Shown in pieces: positions 20,961 through 33,600 of a stretch of 64,000 nt of DNA; within the stretch, counting starts at the first letter, position 1; each line of letters begins with the position of its first letter. Source of the stretch: Tetragonia tetragonoides (lineage: Eukaryota; Streptophyta; Magnoliopsida; Caryophyllales; Aizoaceae); contig CM076148.1 of NCBI GenBank assembly GCA_038025085.1, positions 560,501-624,500 of the forward strand. The letters are read 5' to 3'. The translations under genes were made by a program, and so were the position numbers. Under the pieces are notes generated by a model. It was not told where the DNA came from. It worked only from the letters and a program-made list of their open reading frames with translations, and searched no databases.

Positions 20961-23960
20961 TTTTTTTATTAAAAAAAAATACAATAAAACCAACCAGCAT
21001 ATAAATATTTTAATTACAATGAAATTTATGTGTTAGTCCTTGACCTCTCCTTCAATATCACCACAAAATTCAACATTATATGCGTATCTAATACAAAATT
21101 TTCAAATTAGTTGAAGCTGAGAGTTTGAACTACAATAATGATGATCACAAAACCGTAGTGTCCGAAAGCTGAAGGGGCGCCTGATGTGTGTTTGAACCGT
21201 ATGTGGAAGAGTTTATTTGACACCGAGGAATGATCATACAACCTGCACAAAACACACGATAACAGCATCAGCAACAGTAGTAGCACCAGCAGCAAACAAC
21301 AGCAACCAGCGGCGGCGGCAGCAGAAAACAGTAGCAACCAGCAGCAGAATACAACACCAGTACAGCATCTACAACAGAAAATAGCAGCAGTAACAACACT
21401 TAAATATGTTTGCATCCAACGAACAACAGTCTACAAGCGAGTGCTTGGATAAAATAAACGTGCTGAGAGAGAGAATGACTGTTTGATTACCTGCAGAACT
21501 TGGTTGATTACCCTAACCACTAGCCTCTTTCTTACGTTATGTAGGCCTGGCCTCTTAAACATGTCAAAATAGCAAAGAACTAAGAATTGCAGAACACAAA
21601 ATCAGCTCACAATCGTTTCAAGTTTGTCATCTAAAGTGCATAAAAACTAATCCTAAATATCATGCCTCGAGTGCCTACTCGCCTACTCGGTGTAATGGCG
21701 TTTCTTTGTATTTCAGCCTTTATCATACAACTACTAAGGTTTAATATTCCAAAATCAGAACTGGCAGTGTAAGCAGATAATGCGTTCATGAACAGGATAA
21801 TAAAACTTATACTTGAGTTCCTAGTTGTTTTAGCTTGATCTAGTGTCATTTATGCTTGTTTAAACCTCAAGAATATGCTGAAAACATTGAAACAACATGA
21901 GAGGCACCCTTAGCTCACAAATCAACAAGCAAGCATCTCAACATTCCAGTACCTGGATAAGTAAGGATTCACCTTTGCACACCATGATTAAAGAGTACTT
22001 GCAAATTTGAACTGCAGTTTGCAGATAACAGAAAACAAGTGGGCCAAATGTTCTTACCATTGCTGTATTTCATGACAAATGATTATATCATATAAAAGCC
22101 TATAATACACATAGTAGTTAAGAAGTGTAGAATAATGCAAAAAACATACCCGTGCCGCCGTGCGACCCTATTAAGCGCAGCCAAAGAACAATGTCCAAGT
22201 TTGACCAAATTAAGCTCACATTAAGCCATATGGCAAAGCAAAGTTATCAGCCTAGCACCTGTTGCACAACCAGGTCAGAGCTAAAAATAATTACATAATT
22301 CCAAGAAGAAAAAACACAATATTATTGAGTAAAAAGAAAAGGTGACCATGAATTGTTTACTCATGCATGCTAAATCTCTTGTTTTCCTCAATTTAACTAG
22401 CTTAAGCCACACACACCAATTAATGGGACGTTCAATATGAATTAAGACATTATCGTTGCTCTTCTGGTTTCTTAACTTTTGGCCTTGTAAAGTTAGCAGC
22501 CCCTCTAAATTTCCTCCTGCTACTTAGAAGAATGGTCTTCAAATATTAAAAGAGAGGACTTGGTTCATATTCACAAACATTCATTACCCTAAGATTGCAG
22601 TTGAGCTCTATGAAAAGTGACAAAGAGGAGCAAACAATGGAAGAATCACACATACCACTCACATAAAAAGGTAACTTATGAGAATTCAATCAATTGAAGT
22701 TCAGAGTTACATTAACTATAAAACCAAGGGATAAAGAGATTGTTAATCAATCATACCACAAAATTTTATTAGCTTTCTCAAACAAAGAAGCAGAGCAGGC
22801 ACATTCTGAGTTTCTACACCCATGTCCATAGCTTGTGCGCCCTGAAAGACATCCAACGTGGGTCACTGTCAGTTACTACCTTCAACATTGATTATTAATA
22901 TGAATAATTCAACAATCTGGCTGCAAATTCATCAGAACAACGTGTAGATACAGAACCTAAAACGAAGCTATGGGTAGAAGGACACTAAAGAAACCTCAAA
23001 ATGTCACATAAGCATCATTTGTGGTAAAGGTTCCTCATCCACAAATTCAGAACTTGTGAAACCAATTAATAACAACACCAATAAGACATACAGAGCCCAA
23101 ATTGGCAAAACCCTCATGATGGTAGGCTACTAGAATGTACCAATAAGAATCACTGAAGTGTATATCACTACTAATCTTGCAAAACCCAGTTACTTAACCA
23201 GTCAAATTTGACATAAAATGCCTCTGATCATCAAAAGGTCAAAACTTGCAAGAATATCCACTAATTCCAATAATATTGTCAGATACCCACAAACTAAGAA
23301 CTTGATTTCCGGCCAATTTCTTAATTCCGCTCATCAGCAATGACCCACATAATTGAAAATGAATGAGATCAGAAAATGGCACTTAACAAAGTAAAATTAC
23401 AGCATAAAGCCCTACTGGTCCATGGCAAATTCTAAAGAAATTTCTGAAATAAGAGCATAACTGAGTAACTGACCTAAACAAAGCGCAAAATATAGGCAAC
23501 TGCTGTTGGTGATCTTCTTTTTCTTGTATGTGAAGCTCACTGTAAACTAGTAGTTCTGATTGTGTAGCTACCTGAACTTTTGTCCAAATCCAATCAAAAC
23601 TTGTCAAAACCGCCATTATGCAAAACCTAAACCATCGAGTTATGTAAAACCTAAAACCATGGAGTTCAATCTCACTAATAGAACAGCCTACTAACACAGA
23701 TTAAAACAAAAAATTCACATCTTTTAGCAAAAAGGAATGAAAATCACAAATGTTATGCTCAATTTTAGAGCCACAAAATGAAAAAGCGACTAATTAAAGT
23801 ACCTGAGGTGTACATAAGCATTGTTTTTGGATTTATTACTCGGTAAACAAATATAGTTCTAGTCTTCTAGAGCCCTGAAATAACCAACAAGGCACATCTG
23901 CTACTCAATAAACCATATTTGAAAAGCATTGAAAGTACTGTTGTAATACTGGCAGGCAAC
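20961..23960. other. 3 kb without a recognisable gene
   Basis: May be the interior of the CACTA element, but I saw no transposase. A CAG/CAA-rich trinucleotide tract at about 21255-21395 makes a Cys/Leu-rich minus-strand frame that I regard as compositional. Frames at 21631-21849 and 23383-23697 (minus) lack family features. Confidence 0.4.
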
Positions 23961-23964
23961 GGTA

Positions 23965-24720
23965 CTACCATATTTGACAATGGTTACCCTGCCAATTGAA
24001 CAGGCAACGGGGCCAGTTTGACAAAGGTGCTGGTGCCGAATCAACAGGGAGCGGTGCTAAATCTGAAGACGGCAATGGTGCTTGTTCTGACGATGACAAT
24101 GGAGCCAAATCGGATAATGGCAAAGGTACCAATTCAGCAAGCAACGGTGCCAAGTCTGGCAACGGCAAAGGTGCCAAATTAGCAGGCAACGGTGCCAAAA
24201 CCTCTGACAATGGCGTAGGCACCAATTCAGCAGGAAATGGTAACAAATCATCTGACAATGGGTCTGCAGGCAACGGGGCTGGTGCCCAAGAAAGTGGCAA
24301 ACGTTCACGAACATGACGAATGCGAGGTATACCACACACAACCCTACTCTTCGCAACCCAACAACGTACTATGGTATTTTGGAGCAAGAGTCGAGGACGA
24401 ACATGATGACAGCGCAGCAATTGCGGCCTACCTCTAACTTGACTACACTGGACCAGCCTAGAAGGGCTTAGTGCCGTACTCTGAACATGAAGTGGATCGG
24501 GTTTGAGTTTGGATAGCAAGAAATTAGGAAAGCTAATAATTCTGTGTGTTGCTTTTAATACTATCTTGCTGAATATCTCGCTAATAGATGATACAGCAGG
24601 TGAATGATCATGTGATCCACCAGCAAAAGGGTCAACGGCATTAGTTGCATAAGAGGTGGTAACTTCCTGCAGTGCTAATGCTAGCACCAACAGAACCAAA
24701 CCCAACAGTTTGTGCCTCAT
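23965..24720 (-). CDS. Secreted proline-rich repeat protein, unknown
   Basis: 251 residues, single exon. Residues 1-25 are a strong signal peptide (MRHKLLGLVLLVLALALQ…). A middle segment carries four Cys (92, 104, 120, 129) among basic residues. Residues 147-237 are a degenerate repeat built on APLP(x)SDL, about 21 bases per unit. No family recognised; secretion plus a proline-rich repeat suggests a cell-wall or apoplastic protein. The last 17 residues (NWPRCLF…) break the pattern. Shifting one base near 24020 continues the repeat as LAPLPVQLAG and stops at 23984-23986, so the annotated tail is probably a frameshift product. A minus-strand TATAAAG near 24795-24801 lies about 75 bases upstream. 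Confidence 0.6.
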   Translation of the reverse strand: MRHKLLGLVLLVLALALQEVTTSYATNAVDPFAGGSHDHSPAVSSISEIFSKIVLKATHRIISFPNFLLSKLKPDPLHVQSTALSPSRLVQCSQVRGRPQLLRCHHVRPRLLLQNTIVRCWVAKSRVVCGIPRIRHVRERLPLSWAPAPLPADPLSDDLLPFPAELVPTPLSEVLAPLPANLAPLPLPDLAPLLAELVPLPLSDLAPLSSSEQAPLPSSDLAPLPVDSAPAPLSNWPRCLFNWQGNHCQIW

Positions 24721-25293
24721 TTTAGAAAAATGAGATAGAAAAAGATGGCTTTAGGATGTTGAGTTGAGGATTAGCTAAGCTGGTGGTTGATCACTTTATA
24801 GCAAAGTTCTGTACATGGAACTCTTAATTGTTAGTATTAGTCTTAATCATAACACGTCTCCCCTGGTGGTTGTGGGTGCTTCTCCACTAAACAAGCTCCA
24901 CCCAATATACTACTCGATCATTTGTGCTCCTTCTATGTCTAACACTACTAAATATGAGTCATTTTTAGTGCACGTTTCCTGTATACTCTTAATTGTTTAA
25001 CTCCGAAGATCAAATTCAAACACGTAGATCGATTCTCCAACCTGGAAATCGGTTTAACTTAATAAGATGATGTTCTACATTTCCAATTATAATACTCCTG
25101 TTCTTGCTGGATTTTTCATGATCTAATCTACTTCCAGCCAATTAATTAGTCCCATGCTTTCTATTACTAGATCTGCTTAAGTCATGTTATCAGATGAAAT
25201 TCATGCACTTGATGGTGAATGGGTGATGGTGGTGGTGTTATGGAAATTGATCTCCTCTCCCCCTGCCGGCACATTAGAGAGCTCGGGTCCAAC

Positions 25294-25646
25294 TAAGGAT
25301 GGCTTCGTGTCGTGCCTTCGTGCTTTGTAACAGTGTCGTGTCGTGTCGTGCTTATAATTTTCGTGCTTTGTGCCGTGCCGTGTGCAGTGCATGCTCTTCC
25401 AAAAGGTAGGCTCAGGTCGTGCCCATGCTCGTGCCCGTGTCGTGCCGTGCCCGTGCGTTTTGCAAATAAAATTAATTTTTTTGCAATGACATGTCGGGTC
25501 AAGTCGTGCCTGATCGTACTTTCTTTTCGAAATCTAGACCCAGTTATGCGTGCTCGTGCTCGTACTTCCTCAGCCATGACGTGACGTATAAAAAGTGTGC
25601 TCGGTCGTGTCATGCCTCGTGCTAACTGTGCCCAGTACCATCTCTA
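25294..25646. mobile_element. hAT-type non-autonomous element
   Basis: 353 bp with short imperfect terminal repeats (TAAGGATGG…CCATCTCTA) and an exact 8-bp target duplication GGTCCAAC at 25286-25293 and 25647-25654. The interior is repetitive (CGTGC, GTGCCGTGCCGTG motifs). No coding capacity. Confidence 0.85.
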
Positions 25647-26049
25647 GGTCCAACTCACTGGAATGTGAAACTATAAAATAAAAAAAATAAAAAAAAAGGT
25701 GTATGACGACATGATAATAAATCTAAGTCATGTATTTTTACTAACAAATTAAGCACCAAAACAAATGAATTTTACTAACGTGAAGCTTTATTATCTTCCA
25801 CCATAAGCTTTCCCTGGTCTTTTGATTTCCCAGAAAAATGAAAGTAATCTACCTTCTGAACTCTTCTCTCTAGTTAAACCCAACACTCTGCTATCCTATC
25901 ACAACCCTTTTTCTTCAATCCAGTCCAAAAAAAAAACTCAACTTTGATGTTCAATCCTTCAATTAATCCATGATTTTTACTTGTTCCTGCCCCATCTTTC
26001 CATCTTTGTGCCAATAATTATAAAATCCAACTGATTACTACTTAAAACA

Positions 26050-27158
26050 ATGACAGGATTAATGGAGTTACCTATAGATGTGATGACTTCTCTGCAAAAC
26101 CATTGATGCAATTCAAATGCGTTTGCAAATCATGGTACCATTTAATTAGCTCCCCCAATTTCATCAATTCCCATTTTGCCCAAACCCTAACCCTAACTCA
26201 ATCAAATCCTAATCTTCGCTTCATTTTCCACTCTCATCACCTCTCATCAGCTGATTTCGACACTTTTGATAATATCATTGAGCTCGATCACCCCTTTCGA
26301 AATGTCGGTGAGGGTTTGGCTGAAGTTGTGGGATACTGTAATGGGTTGCTCTGCCTTTGTAATTTTGATGAAAATCTCACAGTTTTCATGTATAATCCAA
26401 CAACCAGGATTCACAAAAAGCTCCCCTTTTTGGCCACTCCATCTGATTTAGCTGATTATTGCACCTATTTTGGTTTTGGGTATGATGGAGTTACCAGAGA
26501 TTATAAGTTTGTGAGGATTCTTCAATGTGATGATGATCGAGGTCCTTTTAGGAGACAAGTTATGGTTTATAGCTTGAAAGGTAACTCGTGGACAAGAGCT
26601 CAAGATCCTCCTTATCCTTTTGCTTCTCGGCGTAAAGATGGTGTCTTGTTTGAGGGAAGTTTACATTGGGTTCATGAAGTTTATACTGGTGTTGTAGTGC
26701 ATTGTTCGATTCTTAGTTTTGGCCTTAGTAATCATAGCTTTGGTGAGGTGCTACAGCCTCAGTATGAGACATGTCTCAATTTGTATGTAGGGGTGTTAGA
26801 TGGATGTTTGTGTCTTCTGGTTAATAGTTTCGATGACTCCGATATTTGGGTCATGCAGGAGTATGGTGTGGTTGAATCTTGGACAAAGTTGTATAAAATT
26901 TTCCACCCGCATACTGTGCGGTTTGAGTGGCCTATTGGTTTCTCGAGAAATCGAAAGGTGTTGTTTTTGCAGGTGAGCTTGTGGCATGTTCTTTCACTCG
27001 ACTTGGAAACTATGACACTCAAGGATGTTAAGGTTGGGGATTCTTATGAATCTTCCAACACTCTTGTATGTATGGAGAACCTCATGATGTTGAAGGATGC
27101 TGGTGTTGAGATTCTGGATTTGGGCCATCAGGGTGAAAACCTTGACAGCGAAAGTTAA
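26050..27158 (+). pseudogene. F-box/FBA gene with a deletion in the F-box
   Basis: The frame from ATG 26050 starts as a normal F-box (MELPIDVMTS) but stops at 26104-26106. Comparison with relatives (DxxTxILxRLPxKPLxxFK) implies loss of about 16 bases encoding ILxRLP, a frameshift. Downstream, the frame from 26106 is open for 350 residues: MQFKCVCKSWYHLI, then GYCNGLLC, YNPTTRIHKKLP, FGFGYDGVTRDYKFVRI and IWVMQEYGVVESWTKL, all typical of the FBA region. A protein started at ATG 26106 would keep the substrate-binding domain but lack the SKP1-docking half of the F-box. Either a recent pseudogene or an F-box-less FBA protein; the clean 350-codon frame means decay is recent or selection persists. 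Confidence 0.82.
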
Positions 27159-29399
27159 GGAAGGTAAGTATACCATAAGTTTACTTGCACTCTTTCTGAT
27201 TGGAACCCAATTAACTAATCGAGTTAGGCTATGTGTGTATCTTGTTTGTGTGTTCCCTCACCTCTGGGCTGTAGAAATTTAAGCCTTTTATCTAAACCCT
27301 GGTTATGTCAATTGGCCCTACCATAGGATTTAAGAGCTTAGTGGTAGCTAGTAGTAAATTCAATAGCTGAGATTTATGTTACCGATTCAAATTTCTCCTT
27401 TTGTTTCTGTTGCTCGAGCTTGTATGTAGTTGTAGTTTTTGGACCCCTAGCGCGACAAGAGAGCAAAAGAAATGCAATCTAGGACTTAGCCCTAACTTCT
27501 CAATCAAAGTTTTGAACACTAGTTTAGCTCAATGCAGTCCATAGCTCAATGCAGTCCGTAGCTCAATGAACACCTTGGACTTGGTAATTTGAATGTTCAG
27601 TCGCAATTGACACTTATTACTCAGACACAATTACTCTGCTAGGCGATAGAAGGAGACATGAGGCAAGCTTAATTTTTGTTGGTGTTATCTTGTGGTTGTA
27701 TACTCCAACTTTACTCAATTCAGCCTTTTCTATCAACAAGTGTATGCCTTCGAATTTACAACTCTTCTTTTAGCTAACATCAGCACATACTTGACAGTCT
27801 AGGCCCAAATAGCAGCAATCTTTTGCTGCAATTCCCGCATGAGGAACTTAATTGCCTTATACAGTAGGAGCTTTTGCTGAAAATCATCCCATCTAGCAAT
27901 GTGTATTTTTGTTTAAACACCAGAGTCAGAACAATGCAATTTTTAAGTGCAGTGTGGTTTACGGCATTCCATGTTTGCTTCAACTGTCATGATGAAGAAT
28001 ACTGTTCGAAGTCATGGAATACAATTTCCAAGTACCCCTTTCTGCATTTCAAGACTGTCATTTGCATCTTCTGGAATACTGAAACACCTCTCTCAAATGT
28101 CTGCAGTTTGCTCAGGAATTTGAAGGTTCTCAAAAGAGTGTTTGTTATCCAAACATAGCGATCTCGGGTGCGTGAGGCACTTCTGCTTTCTGTTCCTACA
28201 GCCTGCCTTGATGCTGTAGTTTATTTTGTACCGCCTCACTTTTGTGCTCAATTCTTGTACATGTATCAGATATCAGCTCCTTTGTGATCATGTAAATAAA
28301 TGTATGCGACTTTTGTAATGATCAAACTATCAGTATCAGATGTGTAATATCAGACTATCAGATGAGTTATCTTTTGCCATCTTGGTAATTATCTGGCATC
28401 TTCTTACTTCTAGCCTCCCTATAAGTTCTCGAGGCATTGTGCATGATTCTGGAATTGCTCCCAGCATAATGCTCAATCATTTGGTACTTGAACAGAGATG
28501 GTTACATTATGGATTCCGTATACAGAGGGAAGGAAACGAACCTTGGCGAAACAAGGGATGAATATATAGGACTACTTCAGCCTAGTTGCTTGGGTGTAAC
28601 TGTGTAAGCCTGCATTTTAAAGTAGCTTATACCCTTTAAATTGGATCCCTGTGAAGTTTTTGTCATGAGCTCACATGTTTTTTTAAGTTTACTTTGTCGC
28701 AAAGCATGCACTAAAATCAGTCACATGCTCACATATCTAATCCCATATATTTCAAAGTATTGATCCCAACTGTCTAATGTTTTAAGTACAAGGAAAATTT
28801 TGCCATCCATTACCTTTTATTTTGAGAACTACTACCTATTAGCTATAATTTATGGCAACCTCTCCACTAACAAAGCTCGAATCATCTAAACTACTTTTAC
28901 ATCTTTTTCTATTATTTTACATAGTTGGGCTCATTAGTAACATTTTCGACATAGTGTTCCTTTAAAATTCTTTCACATTTTCCAAAAATATTAAATTCTT
29001 TTTCTATAACCATTAATTAAAATTTCTTTCTACAATCAACTATTGTAAGATTACCAAAAAACAAAAAAAAACTATTGTTGTACAATGCAGTTTTTCCCTT
29101 TATTTATTTAGTGAGCTATAAAAAAGAAGAGCACTCCCCTAAAAAAAAACACCCCCTCAGAATAGGGGAAAAACAGAGAGAAAGAGAGATGAACTGCACC
29201 GGAAAAATGCATAGGAGAGATTGAGGATAATCTGGACTGAGAATACCAAAGCCAGATAACATATTTGTGTTTGTGGTACAAAAAGAGAAAAAGAGGAAAG
29301 AGTGGTTAACCAGGTACTGGAATTCTGTGGTAACGCTCATTTTCTTATTTCAATTGCTCTCCACTCAATCAACAGTCAACACAATTGAGTGAATTGGGT
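27159..29399. other. Intergenic stretch, no gene seen
   Basis: About 2.2 kb without a supported gene. A small direct repeat (TAGCTCAATGCAGTCC) occurs near 27525-27560. The right end leads into the promoter and 5' UTR of the FHY-like gene. Confidence 0.4.
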
Positions 29400-30644
29400 T
29401 AAGAAATTCTAGAAATTAGGGTTTCTTTGTGTTGGAATTTTAGGTCAAGTCTCTCGTTTCCACCATTTGGGGCTTTGACGACGGCTAGTAGCGTTTCATT
29501 CAGGTAAATTTTGTGTCCTTAATTCCTGATCTGTAGACTCCCACATAAATTTTTGTTCTTTTTATTTAAAGATTAAGTCTTTCATTTTTGATTGCATGCT
29601 GTTGACATTTTGTGTTTGCTCACCAACTGTTTGATGAAATACCTGTATAGTGTATGTTTAGGTTAACTCTCAGATGTTTTTTTTTGAGGATTTCTTATTG
29701 ACAAGTGGGCAACTTGATTTTTGAGTTTCCATTGTGCATATATTGGTTAAGAACGGGAATGAATTTGGATGTGAATATGGTGGATTTGAAGTATCCATTT
29801 CCATTTCACTTCAAACTCATCCTGATCAAATCTGTATCTGTTAACTTGAACAAAACATCTATCCAAATCCATAGTGTAGAATATGAGTTAGTAACATGAT
29901 ATTTGGATTATCGGAGTAACAGTAATAAATGCTAAAATGTAAAAGTATGTTACAAGCTTTGTCACTGTACTCTTAATGGGTTGATAGGCAATTTCTTATT
30001 CCTTCGTTTATCAATTTCTATGTTTAGCTGAAAAAAATAAAATAAAGCAGTGTACCTGATCCAATTTGATGTGTGTATGTAGGTATTTACATTAAATGGG
30101 CTATCGGGTTTGCTTAATAGATTATGCATAGTCAATTCATGTTGGATCTATATAGTACTTTTGCACTCAATCCGTATTTGTTTTTATCAGTTTAAGGATA
30201 TCCATTTATTCTGGTTGGATGGAGTGAATTTCTGATAGGTATGGGTAGGATTAGCATCATAGTCCTTGTACTGCTGCAATATCTATTATTTTTAGATTGT
30301 GGCATGGTATCATATATTTTTTTTAAATTCATAGTGTGCCCCGACTGACTACATGATCCAAGGTTCCAAGCTGGTTTATGCTTCCCAGTGCTGGTACTTG
30401 GTAGGGTGCTGGTGGTGGTAGCGTGTATCTAAGTAGCTTGATTGAAGAGTGTTTCCACCCTTAGCCAAAACTGGAAAGATGTATTATTAACTTCTAAATG
30501 TCGTGCTGCCCGTTGTAAATCTCATACTGGGACACTGGGTCAGATGTTTATTTAGGTAACTAGTACGAATCATTTCTTTGAATACTCGGTTAAGGTAATA
30601 TAGCTTTCTCTTGCAGATATAAAGTGCAGAGGGTAAGAGATTCT
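29400..30644 (+). other. Probable 5' UTR exon and leader intron of the FHY-like gene
   Basis: A donor CAG/GTAAAT at 29503/29504 and an acceptor TTGCAG at 30611-30616 fit a non-coding first exon followed by a leader intron; the ATG lies 29 bases after the acceptor. The exon start is not defined by sequence alone. Confidence 0.45.
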
Positions 30645-33600
30645 ATGATTGTCAGGATGCCAGTCACAGAATGTGTTAAGAAAATGGTGTCTTCTGTCAT
30701 CATTGATCTGGATGGTACTCTTCTTAACACAGGTGGGTTGCCCTAATTGTATGGTGCATTTATGACATGCAATTTTTTATTTTTTATTTTGTTATCATTG
30801 CGAGTTCTATGAGCATATGGTGTTTGAAAGCAAGTTTCATAGTCTCTGACTCTCATCTGTACTCATGCATGTTAAAAGTGTGGTATTAAGTTTCGAAAAT
30901 CGGTAGAGACAGAAAGTTTGTGTACATCTTGACCTCCTTCCAAATGCCTCTTTGTCAGGGGGTAAGGTTGCATAATCCCTGTGACAGGACTCGCATGGGT
31001 GTGGCTGTTGTCTCTTGAACATGAATTTATATCACACTAATAAAAGGGACAATGAGAACTTCATGGTTTTTGGTAGAGCGGTTAAATTTATGTTTGTTTC
31101 TTCTGAAGCTTGGTAGCTTAGCTTTTAACAGTACCATACAGAATGATACAATACTAAGTGGTGGCTCATAGATTTGATTGGGTAAGTATTGACAGAACTT
31201 TCATGGAAGAGAAGTTTATTGGATCGTGAGCAAAAACCATAAAAAGCTGCATGTTTGCTGCTTCTATTGTAATGGTGTTATGGGAGATTGTGAGCTACAG
31301 CACTATGGGAAAATTTGGCAAAGACATTAAATAAGTGGTGTCTGATATATGCGATCTGTGCAATTCCTCTCATGATTTAGCCTCTGTTTGGTAGGATGGA
31401 AAATACTTTCCTGAGCAAGGGTTACCCATTTTCTGTTGTTTGGAACACATTGCTAGTTTGGGAAGTACTTCCGGGGAGAAAAGAAATCTTCCCAGCTAGA
31501 TACTATGTTTTGCATTCCTAACAAGTGGCACCTTTTAGCAGCGCTTACATATCAACTGGGCTGCTGGACATATGCAGTACTCCTTGGACTATGCTTCCAA
31601 TCCAATGATCTTGATCAAATGTAGGATGTATCTCGAAGGCAAGATATCGTATCTATTTTGCCCTCAGGCCTCAACCATCCTATGAGTCTAGAATTAGCAG
31701 CCTTGCTGAATTTCCATGATCTGTCCGTCTTCTCTCTTGTGACTACGATCTTACCAAAGGGGGAAATGATGATGAGAGTAGATTTTCCTTTGGAAATAGT
31801 TCTGGAGGAAATCATTTTCACGGAGAATAATTACAATCCTTCCAAATGGAGCCTTAGAGTCCAGTTGGAATGAAATTCTGTAACGCATAAAGTTCCTGTT
31901 TGGGAACAGTTTGGTACCTAATCTCTCCATAGAAACCGTTTATATGAAATTTGCAGAGATTGGAAGCTTTTGGTAGAAGAGTCAAATGAATTAAAGCTGT
32001 TGGTGGACTGTAGCCACTAGCCAGTCTTTTCTGGAGTATAGCTTTTAAGACTATGTCAAATTGCCAATTCAATTGAAAGTACAATATACTCCACCTGGGA
32101 TGATTAATTTATGCTACTCATATTCAATATCCTAGCTCCCGAGAGACAGATTTCAACTCTTTCCTATGCAAGGCCAGCTTTATGATTATCTACTTATGCT
32201 GATTAGTCCAAGTTTTCATCTGTAATTTTCCTATTAGAAATGTTGCAATTGATACTAGAATTTATGACAATAGAAAAAAAGAGTAAAATTCTCGTGGTCT
32301 AGTATATTTGAGGTTCAAATTGTTAAAACACAAAACTTATGAGAATGGAAAAACTTCAGATAAACAATACTTCCGAGGTCACTGTGCTCAAGGATGTGGT
32401 AATTAGGATACATGTTTATGCTTTCAAGTAGGTGCTCAACCTTTTACCTCGTGATGATTTAGTTTCGGTTTTATGGCAGATGGAGTTGTAACTGAGGTCT
32501 TGAGGAGTATCTTGGTTAAGTATGGAAAGCAGTGGGATGGGAGAGAAGCTCTTAGGATAGTAGGAAAAACACCTCTGGAAGCAGCTACTGCCATTGTTGA
32601 AGATTATGAACTACCATGCAGGACTGAGGAGTTTGTAAAAGACTTCACCCCATTGTTCTTTGACCAGTAATGAAACTAACTTGCTCCTCTTCCTGCAATA
32701 TTTACAGAGATCAAAAGTTAACTGTTTAGTTTTCTTATATGAACTCAACTATTAAAATGGTATCTGGTTTTTCTGATGCAGCTGTAACAAGATTCTGGGG
32801 ACCTGGCCAACCAGTCGGTTGGGTCAGGTTCTGGTCGAGTTATCTCATTTTTCGGGTTTGATGTAGATTTTTGTATTAACTTTCAGTGGGCTTTTGAGAT
32901 TAACTGTTCGAGTTCGTGTCAGTTTCATGTCAAGGGCCATTGTTGTACGTATTTGAGTACCCCGGGTTGGGTTTAAGTTGGTAAATGTTTTTTGGGTTTG
33001 AATTGCATTTTTGTACCAACTTTGAATAGGCTTTGGAGGTTTCACAACTTGCAAACTAGTTTTAGACAGCTTTTTATTGGTCGGGTTCATGTTCGTTTTC
33101 ATGTCGTGTCAAAGTTTCCTGGTCCCTTTTACGTCGTTTCGTCACTGTTGTTTTTGTTTCAATAAACCACTGAACTTTATTGATAACCATCATATTAGAA
33201 TTGTTCCTTCTTTGTCGCGCCCAAAAATTAAAGTGGTCACGTATAGAAAACATTCTTCTAGACATGGTTTTGTTGATCCTCCTCCCATTTTGATTTTTTG
33301 ACAGGATTGAACCCAAATATCATTTTCGGAATGTTATAACTAATTCAAGTTTAATGTTCTTTTTTTCTTTTTAATGTATTTATGACATTTTTGTTTGGTC
33401 TCTCTGGTTACTTAAGGTGCTTCAAGCAGTAACATTGCTCTCCGAGATCTTTTGTCTGTGGATTCCAGTTGGTCATCTTTTTTTTCTTATCTAGCTTTGG
33501 TACAATTTGTTCATTATTTACTGAGTTCAAATTCAGTTTTCTTCTAGACATTGTTGAGTTGATTTCCACCTGATGGAGTTTAGTTCCATCTTTGCCAATT

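Noticed and set aside
21107..21415. Cys/Leu-rich minus-strand frame
   Set aside because: Produced by a CAG/CAA/GGC trinucleotide tract; no motif and no upstream promoter.
31380..31960. Possible transposon in FHY intron (TGTTTGGTAGGATGG start)
   Set aside because: No convincing opposite terminus or duplication; open frames on both strands there look fortuitous.
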